Shown in pieces: positions 20,257 through 32,234 of a DNA stretch of 64,000 nt. How positions within the stretch are numbered: position 1 is the stretch's first letter; each line of letters begins with the position of its first letter. The notes under the pieces were generated by a model, which worked only from the letters and a program-made list of their open reading frames with translations, was not told where the DNA came from and ran no database searches. The position numbers were made by a program, and so were the translations under genes. The stretch is taken from positions 66,613 to 130,612 of the forward strand of contig WSYH01001186.1 in assembly GCA_036426205.1 (NCBI GenBank), written 5' to 3'. The DNA is from Ascaphus truei (Eukaryota > Chordata > Amphibia > Anura > Ascaphidae).

Positions 20257-21027
20257 TCAGAGAAAACAGCTCAACGCCAGATCTTCATTCAATCCGCGTG
20301 GACTTAATGTATCCAATTTGTAGATGGTACGTGCCTCCAATTGAAGGAGAGCTTTATTGCGGTCCCCACCCCTAGGGGACAATGGAACCTGCGCAATTGG
20401 CATGCACAGTAGAGTAGCGAGACTATGCTGTTTCTCTGTAAAATGACGAGCCACCAGTTGTTGTGTGAAGTCTTCCTTGTTATCTGTGTCTGCCAAGGCC
20501 TTCCTAATTGCAGATCGGTGTAGACTGAGGCGTTCCTTCAGCATCCTTATGGTCTTGCCAATGTAGTAAAGCCCACACGGGCACCTGATGAAATAAATCA
20601 CGTATTTTGAATCCCAATTCAAAAAGTCTTTGATGTAAATACGATGTCCATGATGTGGATGTGGATAAATTTTTCCAAGCACCATATACTGACAGTTGAC
20701 ACATCCCCGGCATTTATGCACTCCCACTGGTCTAGTCAGCCAGGACTGTTTTTTACAATATTTGGAATGTGGATCAGCTTGTGTGAGCAAGTCTCTCAAA
20801 TTGCGTCCTCTGCAATAGCAGAACCGGGGAGGATCCTTGAAATATTGTCCAATTTGTTTGTCTTTGGCTAAAATGTGGGTGTGTTGCAAAATGCTGCGTC
20901 TGATGAACCCTGATGCTGTTGTATAGGTGCTATTGATGTTGAAGCGGTTGTCGCCTGCCTTTTTATTTTGTGGTTTTAGCAAGGTACTTCTTTGTATGTT
21001 TCTTGCTTTTTCAAGTGCCACGGTCAC
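20257..21027 (-). pseudogene. PLE linker and GIY-YIG endonuclease, open
   Basis: This 256-residue open frame covers the end of the RT thumb, the linker and the endonuclease. A Cys cluster (CRGCVNC, Cys106/109/112) fits the zinc-binding linker of PLEs. The GIY-YIG pair is VIY (143-145) and YYIG (154-157), followed by Arg161, Arg166, HRSAIRKAL, Glu231 in LEARTIY, and the terminal GLNEDLALSCFL. The ORF itself is intact, but its ATG is just an internal Met. One frame back, at 21,028-21,250, the minus strand reads LLLASSHHPAPMKKG then EPSRLEAALEDM, the preceding RT segment, out of frame. The rest of the RT is missing, so this is a 5'-truncated copy. Confidence 0.9.
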
Positions 21028-21261
21028 CTCTGCCCGATCATAACCTCGTTCCAGGAAAGACTCATATCTTCAAGTGCTGCCTCTAATCTAGATGGTTCAG
21101 TGGTAATTCTTATTACCCTCAAAAAATGTGAAAAGGATAAACCTTTCTTCATGGGTGCCGGATGGTGGCTAGATGCTAGCAGCAGCGTATTTTTGTCCGT
21201 GATTTTGCAGAAAAGTCTTGTTGCCAAGTGTCCATTGTCCTTATGCATTCTGTTTGTACAT

Positions 21262-21302
21262 CACCTTGAGAAAGGTCCCGTGTGGAGGACCGAAACGTTG
21301 GT
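21262..21302 (+). ncRNA. hammerhead-ribozyme-like motif, right end
   Basis: Plus strand: cttgagaaag, stem ggtcc(cgtgtgga)ggacc, then gaaacgttgg. This is the most regular copy in the window: stem II pairs fully and GAAACG is intact. The first box is TTGAGAA instead of CTGANGA. Confidence 0.5.
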
Positions 21303-21391
21303 TATTATGTCTCACTAAATACAAAACTTTTTTGACAACCTTGTGGAGTGCTGCCTCTGATATTCGCTCAAACGGTATCGTATCACCTATA

Positions 21392-22205
21392 TATATATAT
21401 ATATATATATAGACATAACATACAGGGGCAATAAAAGAGCATAATAAACAATGCATTTACATCTCAAAATCACATACAATACACCCATTCAGTGTCCCTG
21501 AATGTATGTATATCCATAGGGACATAGATCAATTCAGGGGCATTAAATGGAAATTAAAAAATAAAACACATGAATAAAAAATAAAAAATAAACTGTAAAA
21601 GTTAAAATAATAAAATTTTCTTTTGTTTACTTACCATTAGATGCCCACTCACCAAAATCCAGGGGACCCGGAAGCACTGGAACCAATCCAAAGGTAACCA
21701 TAAAATAATAAACCCTTACAATTCACAACGGTGTCTTCTTTCTTCTATTTGTAATCCTTTCTGTCAGTCTTGGGGTCTTCTTTTCTTTTTTGGGGTCTTC
21801 TCCGTCTTCTTCTGTCTTCTTCCATCTTCTTAGGCCACGCCCTTCTTCTCTTCTTAGGAGGGAAGGTCTTCCCTCCTCGGCGTCTAGCTTCAAAATGAGA
21901 CGACATAGGCTTTAATAGGCCTATGAGTAAGGGGTTAAATGCTCCCCTAGCAATGCTCACTGGGAGTGTCCACGTTTATAGCACAGACATATTAGCCTTT
22001 GAAGTCTTAAATTCCTTCCCAGAAAAAGACAGCATAATAAGTTTAGACCTCCATTATCCACATAAGTCAATGTCAATGATGTCACAAATCGTGTCTAATC
22101 ATAACCATTCCAGACTTCCACTAGCCTTGATAGGTAAATCTTGTGTGGTTGTCAGTGGTTTGGGTTGCTGTATGAACACTGTGACACTTGGAGTAGCTGA
22201 ATAAT
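21392..22205. other. (TA)n run and T-element interior sequence
   Basis: TA repeat 21,391-21,411, then acataacatacaggggcaat and following sequence matching the centre of element T (16,108-16,450). Next come a pyrimidine-rich stretch (21,740-21,870) of ttcttct repeats and unremarkable DNA. This suggests the PLE inserted in a second T copy at its TA-rich centre. Confidence 0.6.
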
Positions 22206-22480
22206 AAAAGTTACTCACTTGGTTGATGCTCTGGAGATCTACGTGCTGTCGGCGTGCTCCTACCGGAGAGGGTGAACAAAATACAGGAAATCGTAGGTGG
22301 CGGTGCAGCTGCCTTGGAAAGGACGATGACCAAAATATGCAGTGAAAACTAAGTACAAAAATGTATTGGCGCATATGGAAGCAGCAAAAAAGTCCTCTTA
22401 CTCGTTTCACGTGGTTACCCACGCTTTATCAAAGAGTATAGTTTGCAAACTGATCAACTAACCTAAATACACATAGTTCC
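22206..22480 (-). repeat. PLE terminal repeat, third family
   Basis: It contains, on the minus strand at 22,403-22,436, tttgataaag, stem gcgtgg/ccacgt and gaaacgag, a hammerhead-like layout. It precedes the minus-strand PLE coding pieces on its right. A noisy copy lies at about 35,960-36,190. Confidence 0.6.
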
Positions 22481-23339
22481 TGGCTTCACCCATGACGTAT
22501 CGGCGCTCTCCTCCAATGAGAGTCATCACGCCCCTTTACACGGACGCTCCGTCACATTGCCCCATATTCAGCTAAATCTTAAAAGAATATGCCGCCAAGA
22601 GAGACCAGGGCTTGTCTCTCTAATGACGTATAGGCTAAACAAAACAATGCTAGCCCTCATAGCGATTCTCACAAATAACCATTAGTAAAAGTTAACCCAT
22701 AAGCCGCTGGAATAATAAATAGAACGAATCTACATGGAGAAGTCAGGAACTCTGTATTTTACAACACACATGGTACAGCATAAGTGAACTGTGCAAGTGA
22801 TAGACTATACATGTATTAGAAAATTGAAAAATTATTGCAAAACAGCAATATGAATACAAAACATATATACTGCACTGTCACAAATAGAATGTAGATAATT
22901 AAAAACCACTTATAATTAAAGTGAATTGAGAAAATTAAAATCACAAAGTTACTGTATCTCAATCCTCACAATATAATAAAAACAGAAAACAAAGAAAAAT
23001 CATAAACAAACATGAAATTTAACCACCCTAATCCATAATAGATACCTTAAACATAAGCAAAAAATAATATATGTAAAATATATATTTTAATTCTAACATA
23101 TATTATTATATTAAGAAAATAATAAAAATAAATTGGGAAAAACATAATTCACATTAATGGAGGAATGATGACCATTAATCAATGGTATAACTTCAGGTGT
23201 ATGGTCATTACACTGTATCATATCCCTCTAAGTTTTCCAAAACTATTGTATCTCATAATTAGTATTGTTATTACATAATCATAATGGAATAAGAGTCCAA
23301 AAATACAGTTTTAAAGATTTATCAAGTGAAAATGTTGAG
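22481..23339. other. PLE third-family non-coding region
   Basis: AT-rich, no ORF. It is repeated almost exactly at 24,860-25,560 and, with indels, at about 36,380-37,080 and 38,630-39,300. Confidence 0.6.
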
Positions 23340-24075
23340 TTCCCCATCGACATTATCTGCCGGCTGGGACTAATGTATCTAATGTAGACATCCAAAACAG
23401 CTCTCTTTTATTAAGAGTGTTCATCTGTCTCCCCCCCCCGTTTTGGGGCCTCAAACATGTCAATGCCATGAATTTGAATTATGACTAACCGCCATTGTGA
23501 ACTTCTAATCTACAAGTGCTTTGAAAACCGGATGTTTCAGATCCTTGTTTTTAATGAATCTAACATGTTCCATCATGCGTTGTTTTAAGGGCCTGATGGT
23601 TCTACTACAAGAAATTAGCATTCTACATTTACACCAAATGTAGTACACTACACATTGTGTATTGCACATTTATGAAAGTTTTAATAACATGAGGTTTTTT
23701 CAAATTCTTTGCTACAATGGTTTTGGACGGATGAGCATATCTGCTATCTTACAGGTACCACAACTGAAGAAACTTTTTGGTTTTTAAGTTGAAGATTTTA
23801 CATTATCAATTGAAGAATAGACTGGGGGAGAGATAATTACCAAAGTTTTGGGCCTTTTTAAAGACCATTCTACTGACATTTTTAATAAAGGGAGAAGATC
23901 AGAATTCTATGCTTAATATCACAATGTTGTTGTCAATTACAGGATGTCCCTCACCTGTTGAGCTGATTACTATACCTAGTTATGAAATAGGGTGTTGACC
24001 TCTCGTCTTTGGGACTCACCACCCATTCTTTTTGGATGTTTTTCTGGATTTTCATACCAGGTAGAAATAAGAGTA
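23340..24075 (-). pseudogene. PLE endonuclease fragment, degraded duplicate
   Basis: The same endonuclease region as 25,569-26,330, but with many one-base indels, so no frame survives. At about 24,073 (agagtatca) it jumps into sequence otherwise found at 28,120, just before a C-rich minisatellite. The same junction occurs at about 37,862. Confidence 0.75.
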
Positions 24076-24179
24076 TCAAGGCACGATACAAAGCACCCCT
24101 AACACACCAACCTTCAAAGGCCAGCATCGTTCATGTTAACCAAAAGAAAACCCAGATTAATACAAAGACCACACAAATT

Positions 24180-24700
24180 ACCCCCCCCTGCTCACACAGT
24201 CCCCCCCCTGCTCACACCGTACCCCGCTGCTCTCACAGTACCACCCTCCCTGCTCTCACAGTAACCCCCCCTGCACAAAAGTAACCCACCTGCCCAAAGT
24301 ACCGCCCCATGGCTCAAACTATCCCCCCTGCTCAAAATATCCCCCCCTGCTCAAATATCCCCCCCCTGCTCAAAATTCCCCCCTGCTCAAAGCCTCTGTC
24401 TTGATCAAGTATGCCCCCTGCTCCAAAATGCCCCCCCTCTGCACAGGTACCATACCCCCCTGCTCAAAGTCCCCCTGCCTCAAAATATCACCCCCTGCTC
24501 ACACAGTACCCCCCCTGCTCACACAGTACCCCCCCTGCTCACACAGTACCCCCATGCTCACACAGTACCCCCCCTGCTCAAAGTACCCCCCCTGCTCAAA
24601 GTACCCCCCCTGCTCAAAATATCCCCCCCTGCACAAAATATCCCCCCTGCTCAAACAGTAACCCCCCCCTCCCTACTCACACAGTAAGCCCCTCCTCAAA
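24180..24700 (+). repeat. C-rich minisatellite (CCCCCCTGCTCA units)
   Basis: Units of 18-20 bases alternate ccccccctgctcacacagta and ccccccctgctcaaaatat. Three further arrays of the same family occur in the window. Proline-rich ORFs across it are repeat artefacts. Confidence 0.95.
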
Positions 24701-24754
24701 CAAGGTTTTCTGTGGGTGCTCTGTGCACTCGCTGCACTCGCTGTGCTCGGTGTA

Positions 24755-24862
24755 GGCTGAGGGACATGTGTGTGTGCGCACACACACTGTCACAAACACA
24801 CACTGACACACTGGCACACACACGCACACACACACAGTCAGTGACACACACACACAGGGCTT
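24755..24862 (+). repeat. (CA)n-rich tract
   Basis: Runs of cacacaca with tgacacac interruptions, linking the minisatellite to the second PLE duplicate. Confidence 0.9.
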
Positions 24863-25568
24863 GTCTCTCTAATGACGTATAGGCTAAACAAAACAATGCT
24901 AGCCCTCATAGCGATTCTCACAAATAACCATTAGTAAAAGTTAACCCATAAGCCGCTGGAATAATAAATAGAACGAATCTACATGGAGAAGTCAGGAACT
25001 CGGTATTTTACAACACGCATACAGCATAAGTGAACTGTGCAAGTGATAGACTATACATGTATTAGAAAATTGAAAAATTATTGCAAAACAGCAATATGAA
25101 TACAAAACATATATACTGCACTGTCACTAATAGAATGTAGATAATTAAAAACCACTTATAATTAAAGTGAATTGAGAAAATTAAAATCACAAAGTTACTG
25201 TATCTTAATCCTCACAATATAATAAAAACAGAAAACAAAGAAAAATCATAAACAAACATGAAATTTAACCACCCTAATCCATAATAGATACCTTAAACAT
25301 AAGCAAAAAATAATATATGTAAAATATATATTTTAATTATAACATATATTATTATATTAAGAAAAATGAAATAAATTGGGAAAAACATAATTCACATTAA
25401 TGGAGGAATGATGACCATTATCAATGGTATAACTTCAGGTGATGGTCATTACACTGTATTCATATCCCTCTAAGTTGATTCCAAAAATATTGTATCTCAT
25501 AATTAGTATTGTTATTACATAATTCATAATGGAATAAGAGTCCAAAAAATACAGTTTTTAAAGATTTA

Positions 25569-26527
25569 TCAATGTAGAAAATGTTGAAGTTCCCAGTCGA
25601 CATTAATGCCGGCTGGGACTAATGTATCTAACGAGAACATCCAAAACATCTCTCTTTTATTAAGAGTGTTCAGTCTGTCTCCCCCCCCCCGTTTTGGGGC
25701 CTCAACATGTTCAATTGCAATGAATTTGAAATTACTGATACCGCCATGTGAACATTCTACAAAGTGCTTTGAAACCGGATGTTTCAGATCCTTGTTTTTA
25801 ATGAATCTAACATGTTCCATCATGCGTTGTTTTAAGGGCCTGATGGTTCTACCTACATAGCCATTCATACATTTACACCAAATGTAGTACACTACAAATT
25901 GTGTATTGCAATTTATGAAAGTTTTAATAACATGAGGTTTTTTCAAATTCTTTGCTACAATGGTTTTGGACGGATGAGCATATCTGCCTATCTTACAGGT
26001 ACCACAACTGAAGAAACCTTTTGTGGTTTTTAATGTTGAAGATTTTACATTATCAATTGAAGAAAATAGACTGGGGGAGAGATAATTACCTAAAGTTTTG
26101 GCCTTTTTAAAGACCATTCTATGACCATTTTTAATAAAGGGAAGAAGATCAGAATCTATGCTTAATACATCCCAATGTTTGTCAATTACAGTATGTCCCT
26201 CACCTGTTGAGCTTGATTACTATACCTAGTTATGAAATAAGGTGTTGACCTCTCGTCTTTGGACTCAACCACCCTATTCTTTTTGGATGTTTTTCTGGAT
26301 TTTCTACCACAGGTAGAAATAAGAGTATCACGATCCAAACTCAATGAATGTTCATAAGCCTTTCTCACAGTCGAATCATCATACCCCCTTTCCTTAAATC
26401 CCTGCATAAGTTGTTGAGAGTGACACATGTATGCCTCGTCAGAGGAGCACAATCTCCTCAACCTAAGGAATTGACCCCTAGGTATTCCCCTGATTAGGGA
26501 CTTAGGATGACTGCTGTCCGATCTCAA
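25569..26527 (-). pseudogene. PLE RT thumb, linker and GIY-YIG endonuclease (third family)
   Basis: Two adjacent minus-strand frames. 26,186-26,527 has SSHPKSLIRGIPRGQFLRLR, the hallmark of the PLE RT thumb, then GYDDSTVRKAYEHSL. 25,569-26,117 has a Cys pair (CGTCKIGRYAHPSKT), the GIY-YIG pair VVYYI...GYVGRTIRPLKQR, KHFVECSHG and a terminal AGINVDWELQHFLH-stop. Between them the frame reading DKHWDVLSIDSDLLPFIKNG continues the protein, so one small indel near 26,200 separates the halves. This family differs clearly in sequence from the one at 20,257. A MITE interrupts the RT just upstream (26,560-26,905). Confidence 0.88.
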
Positions 26528-26559
26528 AAATGTGTTCCGTGAATTGGTCTTTCTATATA

Positions 26560-26905
26560 CAGTAGAGGCAACGTTTATTCTAACATTTGCCGTAAACTAG
26601 CCGGGTTACATTCTGGGTATGTGCTGGGTATGTTCTGGGCTAGTTTGAGGCACGTTTAAGGCATTTCTGCATTGACTAAACGACCCATAGGATTAACACA
26701 GCAGGGATCCCTGGCAGTCCCATTCAGTTTGAATGGGACTGCCAGGGACCCCCGCTGTTAATCTGATAGGCCATTAATCAATGCAGAAATGCTGGGGCTA
26801 GTTTAAGGAAAGTTTAAGGCATGTATTCAGAATGTACCTGGGTGTTTCCTGGGTTTTTTGGGGAATTGCCACTGGTTTTTGTTAGAATAAGAGTTGCCTC
26901 TACTG
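26560..26905. mobile_element. 346-base palindromic MITE inserted in PLE RT (TA target)
   Basis: Ends cagtagaggcaac...ttattctaac and gttagaataag...gttgcctctactg are inverted copies, flanked by TA on both sides (26,558-26,559 and 26,906-26,907). The centre is a near-perfect hairpin (gggatccctggcagtcccat, then attcagtttga, then atgggactgccaggg). It is non-coding, of Tc1/mariner type by TA duplication. A noisy duplicate sits at about 40,273-40,607. Confidence 0.88.
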
Positions 26906-26907
26906 TA

Positions 26908-27608
26908 CCTCCATCTGGATAGTACAGGAAAGATCAATAAATAGGTGTATATCCAAATAATTAATATTCGTTACGTGACTATCAAAAGTGAAATACAAAT
27001 TGAATTGATTATCATTCAATATATCGATGAATGTGGCTAATGCCTCACTGTCCCCATTCCAAATTAGGATGAGGTCATCGATATATCTTCTGTAAAAAAC
27101 TATGTGACTACGAAGTGAATTGTTACTACCATAAATGTGCGGGCTCTCCCAAAATCCCATAAATAAATTTGCATACGATGAGGCAAAAGATGTCCCCATC
27201 GCAGTACCCCGTGACTGAAGAAAAAAATGTGCATCAAACATAAAGTAATTGTGCGTTAATAAAAACTTAATGGAATCTAACAAAAATATATTTTGTGCAC
27301 CAGAAAGACCTGATTTGTGTAAATAATGTCGGACAGCAGCCATTCCATGATCATGATCAATGATGCTATATAATGACGAGACATCCATTGTCACCCAACG
27401 GTATGATTTAGACCAACTAATTTCTCTCAGAGCCTTAATTAGATCTGCCGTATCTCTAATGTAGGAGGGCAAGAGTTTGAGCAGAGGTTGAGGAAATGTG
27501 TCCACGTATCGAGACAAACCATCTCCCAAAAATCCAATGCTGGAGACGATGGGACGCCCCGGGGGGTTCTCCAGCGACTTGTGGATCTTTGGGAGATGGT
27601 GAAATATC
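26908..27608 (-). pseudogene. PLE reverse transcriptase palm (third family)
   Basis: The minus-strand frame includes HHLPKIHKS and PPGRPIVSSIG, motif A TMDVSSLYS (Asp96 of the 256-residue frame), motif B RGTAMGTSFASSYANLFMG (154-172) and motif C RRYIDDL (194-200). The palm is uninterrupted. The N-terminal part beyond about 27,608 is replaced by unrelated sequence, and the thumb is displaced by the MITE at 26,560-26,905. Confidence 0.9.
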
Positions 27609-28200
27609 GACACATGACACACTCTGATTGGCTGAAGCAAAGCCTCTGTCACATGGTCTACCAGAGACAATCACAGTTGGGATTTTGTTCCCATGCTCTG
27701 ATTGGCTACCGTACCATGTGTCGCCGGCCATCTTTGTTTTGATGATGTCATCTTAAAGGCAATTGAAGCTCAGCCATTCTGATTGGCTGGCGTAATTGCC
27801 TTTAAATGATGTCATCATTTTTTTCCCCCCAAATCACATGGTTTTCACGGCCCAATCAGGGCAAAATTGGGACAAAACATTATTAAAAGCTTAAAATATA
27901 ATAAAAACCCACCAAACAGCACAATAGAACAGCAGAATACTGTATAAGTGAATAGGACATAAACTGAAGATCTCCTACCTCTCCTCTTTATGGGATTATG
28001 GAATTGTGCTGCCTCTGCCACTGCTCTGTGGGTGGCTGTGTGCGCTATTTTGCAGGCTGTGGTTTCTGTGCTCTGTGGGAACTCTGTGTGCTGTGTGAGT
28101 TCTGGGCGCTGTGGGCGCTCAAGGCCACGATCACAAAGCACCCTACCACTTCAAAGGCCAGCATCGTTCATGTTAACCAAAAGAACACACAGAATTAATT
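27609..28200. other. non-coding spacer with inverted repeat
   Basis: It contains a short inverted repeat (27,738-27,815): atgatgtcatcttaaaggca facing aattgcctttaaatgatgtc. Its arms hold the ATF/CREB-like word TGATGTCATC. The rest is low-complexity CTGTG-rich sequence leading into a minisatellite. Confidence 0.6.
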
Positions 28201-28204
28201 ACCA

Positions 28205-28830
28205 AAAGACCACACAGAATTACCCCCCCCTGCTCACACAGTACCCCCCTGCTCACACAGTACCCCCCTGCTCTCACAGTACCCCCCTGCTCTCACAGTA
28301 CCCCCCTGCACAAAGTACCCACCTGCACAAAGTACCCCCCATGCTCAAAATATCCCCCCCTGCTCAAAATATCCCCCCCTGCTCAAAATAAACTATCCCC
28401 CTGCTCAACGCCCCCCGGTCTTGTCAAGTATTCCCCTGCTCTACAATCCCCCCCTGCTCCACAGTACCCCCCCTGCCATCAAAGTCCCCCCTACCATACC
28501 CCCCTCAAAAAATTTACCCACCCTCAAATATCCCCGCTGCTAAAATATCACCCCCTGCCTTCAACATGTATAAAGTACCCCCTGCTCAAAACCCTGCACA
28601 GTGACCCCCCCCTGCTCAACAGTTAACCCACCTCAATGCCCCACTCAAACAACCCCCCCCATGCTTCCCACAGTACCCCCCTGCTCACATACCCCCCAGC
28701 TCACCCCAGTACCCCCCCTGTAACCACCCCTACCTGCTCAAAGTACCCCCCCTGCTCAAATATCCCCCCTGCACAAAATATCCCCCTGCTCAAACAGTAA
28801 CCCCCCCTCCCTACTCACACAGTAACCACT
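28205..28830 (+). repeat. C-rich minisatellite, second array
   Basis: Same ccccccctgctcacacagta units as at 24,180. From about 28,390 rightward, units become irregular with many indels; this is where the noisy stretch begins. Confidence 0.9.
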
Positions 28831-28889
28831 CCTCAAACAGGTTTTCTGTGGGTGCTCTGTCCCTCGCTGCACTCGCTGTGCTCGGTGTA

Positions 28890-29050
28890 GGCTGAGGGAC
28901 GTGTGTGTGTGCGCACACACACTGTCCACAACAAACACACACTGACACACTGGCACACACACACACAACACACACACAGTCAGTGACACACACCATGGAC
29001 ACCACATGGACACACACACTGACACACACCACACACACACACACAAGTCT
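28890..29050 (+). repeat. (CA)n-rich tract, second copy
   Basis: Cacacaca runs downstream of the minisatellite. They recur, cleaner, at 42,520-42,660. The following 29,100-29,880 has no gene. It includes a possible exon edge (gctgccagatgccag then gtaagtg, about 29,750-29,770) mirrored at 43,370-43,390. Confidence 0.85.
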
Positions 29051-29879
29051 GTCCATTACTGTCTGTGTAGTGTTTCGTCCATAGCCGAACAGTGCATGTG
29101 TCTGGGTGTGAAGAGAGAATTGCACATGCTCATGTAAACAAAGCGGACGCCACAGTCCTCTCTGAAACCCGATCCGATGCACATGCGCGCAGTGCTTTGT
29201 TGTGATCGTAACACAGCATGATATGCTGGGCTTCCTAACACTCACGAGCACAGGGAATGTGCAGGAGGTTCTGAGGTTGGAAGTGTCTGATGAGCTTGTA
29301 GGGGGAAAAAGACAAATAAACCAAATAACACCTTAAGAGTCTGAATAAATCAAAACAATTGCAAACACATCAATAAAGGGAGCAAAAGACCTCACACCAA
29401 AACCTGCATTAATTTTAATGTCAAAACTAAAAAAAAGTTAAGAATAGTGGTGATATTAATCATAGTGCATTGAATGCACAATGATTATATGCCTATGATT
29501 AGCCCCTAAGTAGGAATAGAGGTGGGATGAGACACTCATAACAGGGAATAGATCTCCACACTGACACACACACACTGACACACACGCACACCACTGACAC
29601 ACACTGTCACACACTGACTACACACTCTCACCAGTGAAATACACACACACACAGGACACACTGTCTCTTTAAGGAGCTTGCCCTTGGAAGAACCGGAAGC
29701 AGACGCAGGAAGCAGAGACCGGGAGAAGAGCTGCCCGCTGCCAGCTGCCAGCTGCCAGATGCCAGGTAAGTGCTGTGTGCGGTTTGCCGCTGCCCCACAG
29801 GGTCTGGGAACCGCTGGGAGAGTTCTCAGCTTTCCCCCTCCGCAAACGCGATAGCACGCTGATGCGGCGGAACGCGCTA

Positions 29880-30871
29880 TAACGGATTTAAGCTATATCT
29901 ATCTATATGGCTAAATACATACGGGAATAATTGATTGTTTGCTAATGTTTATGTTCTTTTCATGTATTACAAATGTATTTAGTCATCTTATTTATCATGT
30001 GGTGTGTTAATGTCATTATTTATTTAGTAACGTCATTTAATGGTTTATTTCTGGTAGTTTAGATTTGAATGATGGTGGTGACTTTGACTTAGAATTATTT
30101 TGCCATGGTTTGGATTTAGGAATTGATAGTATGTATAATTGATTGGATGTTATTGTAATTGTTTAGGAAATTGATTATTATGGTAAATGTATTATTTTAT
30201 ATTCTCTATTTATTTTGTTATCCATTGTGTTGGGGAAATTGTGTATTTTATTTTGAATTGATTTTGCATATGTGTATTTTATTTTGAAATTGATTTTGCA
30301 TAGTCTTACAGTACAGTACATGATGCACAGATTAATTGCATCATGTACCACCTCAAATGCAATTGTTTGAGATTTGATATATATTTTTTTAGGTCTGGTG
30401 TGGTTGAGAGAGGAACTATCATTTATTTTTAAAAGTGCTGGTGATGAAATGTGCGCTGGTTAATTTATTGCAATGTGCTGATGTTGAGATTCGGATTTCA
30501 TGTTTTTATTTATACATTTTATGTAATCCTTAAACATTATTTTTGTATATTATATATATATAATATATATAATATATACTTAGTTAAGTTATGGTGACAA
30601 AAACCCTCCACAGCAAAGCATATAGCAAAAGAAAATATAACTGTATCTCATTTGCATGTCTTAGGCAGGTTCTGGCAACCCCGCCTTTCACCATATCACC
30701 AGCACACTCGCACTTCCACTGCAGCAAGGGATTCTGCATGTCATTCCCAGAATCCCTTGCTGCAGTGAAAGTGCTTGTGTGCTGTGTATAATAGTGAAAG
30801 CGGGATTGCAGACCTGCCTAAGATGCAAATGAGCAATAAGTTTTTATTTCCATTTGCTATATTATATATAT

Positions 30872-30908
<37 letters not shown>

Positions 30909-31815
30909 AATATATATTATATATCCCACTGTAACAAATGAACGGGGGCAGGGTGGGTTAACCACCCTTAATTACTGATTATTATCCGCTCAGGTTATTA
31001 AGGGGTTATGGCATTTGAAAATATTTGTATTTTTTTCTTTGCAAGGTGGGCGTTTGATGCCGGGATGCACCATTGCCAGGGTAAGTTAAACTCCATTATT
31101 TCTGCTGATTAATGTGATTTAATAATGGGCAAATAATCTATATCCATATCTGATAATAATATTTTTGCCACATTATTGTATGAAGTGTTGGGTGGCGGGG
31201 GGATGATGTATTTAATGTATAGGTCAGGTTCATTTTTTTATACAGGTTTGTTCCTTTTGGGTCCTGCATGGGGACCATCTAGAGACCACCTGAGGTTCTC
31301 CTTGGGCTTTCCACAGGTACCATGGCTGGAGGTGTCCGTTATGGGGACCACCTTGCGGGGAAGAATCGGTGGGCCCACATCTGTTAGGGCACCACGGACC
31401 CATAGGGGCCACCTGTGGGCCCCCAGACCCCAGTGAGAACCACCCAAGCCCCTAAACACGGTGGTCTGACCCGGGTCCCCCCAACAGCCGCGGGCCACCC
31501 GTGAGACCCCATTGTGTGCCTATGGTGACCACCTGGTGGACCAAGGCACCTTGCGGGGACTACCCGTGGCCTCCAGACCCTGTTTGAAAACATGGTCTGG
31601 GCCACTGTGAGATCTACGGAACACGTCTGGGCCACCGGGACTTGTGTGTATGTTTTGCAGCACGGAGGGACATGGGCAGGATGAAGATGAGTGAAGACGG
31701 CCTCATTGTAGGTGCCTGGAAAAGGTAAGTTAATATGTATTTACTGTATTTTATGGTATTTATAGGTATTTGAAATGGGCAAATGCTTATTATCCATATG
31801 TGGATATAGTAATTT
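29880..31815. mobile_element. element T right half, noisy copy
   Basis: It matches 43,500-45,480 in order: inverted R1 (29,960-30,450), TA-rich hairpin block (30,590-30,830), and exon-like blocks (31,246-31,725). Frequent indels throughout. It ends at a pyrimidine-rich junction (31,818-31,872) absent elsewhere. Confidence 0.75.
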
Positions 31816-31871
31816 TGCCTCTACTCCCTTGTCATCGAATCTCCCTTACCATCCCCCTCCCTTCTCTCCCT

Positions 31872-32185
31872 TCCCTTACTTTCCCCCTCCTAAATCCAAA
31901 CCATTGCAAAATAAAGATACTTGCCAAAGTACCACCATAACAAATCTAACTACCAGAAATAAGCCATTATTGCAAAAGCAAGCCTCCTGAAATATCTCCT
32001 GCAAAGAGCAATTTAAAAATGACTATATAACTAAATAAAAAGTTACAATTACACAAACAACACATGTACAATCAGCAGCTAAAAACATTTGACAATACTA
32101 AAAAAAAACCAATCCAAGTCAGATAGAATCAATACATTCATTTATCCATGTAGTGCTATCGCCATTTATATATAAATAAAATAAT

Positions 32186-32223
<38 letters not shown>

Positions 32224-32230
32224 ATATATA
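31872..32230 (+). repeat. repeat R1 and (TA)n, noisy copy
   Basis: taaatccaaaccattgcaaa and following sequence match 12,806-13,100 and 15,788-16,100, ending in a TA run that abuts the PLE copy at 32,235. This fits insertion of that PLE into the TA-rich centre of a T element. Confidence 0.7.
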
Positions 32231-32234
32231 TAGT

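Larger units (their letters stand above)
18590..21391 (-). mobile_element. Penelope-like element, flanked by inverted terminal repeats
   Basis: A 2.8-kb PLE remnant. The left end (18,665-18,800) and right end (21,246-21,391) are near-perfect inverted copies of one another, each with a hammerhead-like motif. The right end runs into (TA)n. Between them on the minus strand lie an RT C-terminal scrap and the full linker plus GIY-YIG endonuclease. The 18,800-20,256 stretch is its non-coding 3' region. A second, indel-rich copy lies at about 32,235-35,130. Confidence 0.8.

Noticed and set aside
24009..24755. Pro/Ser/Cys-rich ORFs (also at 27,990-28,391, 37,795-38,634 and 41,678-42,503)
   Set aside because: They run through the C-rich minisatellite and CA tracts; the residue pattern is just the repeat unit translated.
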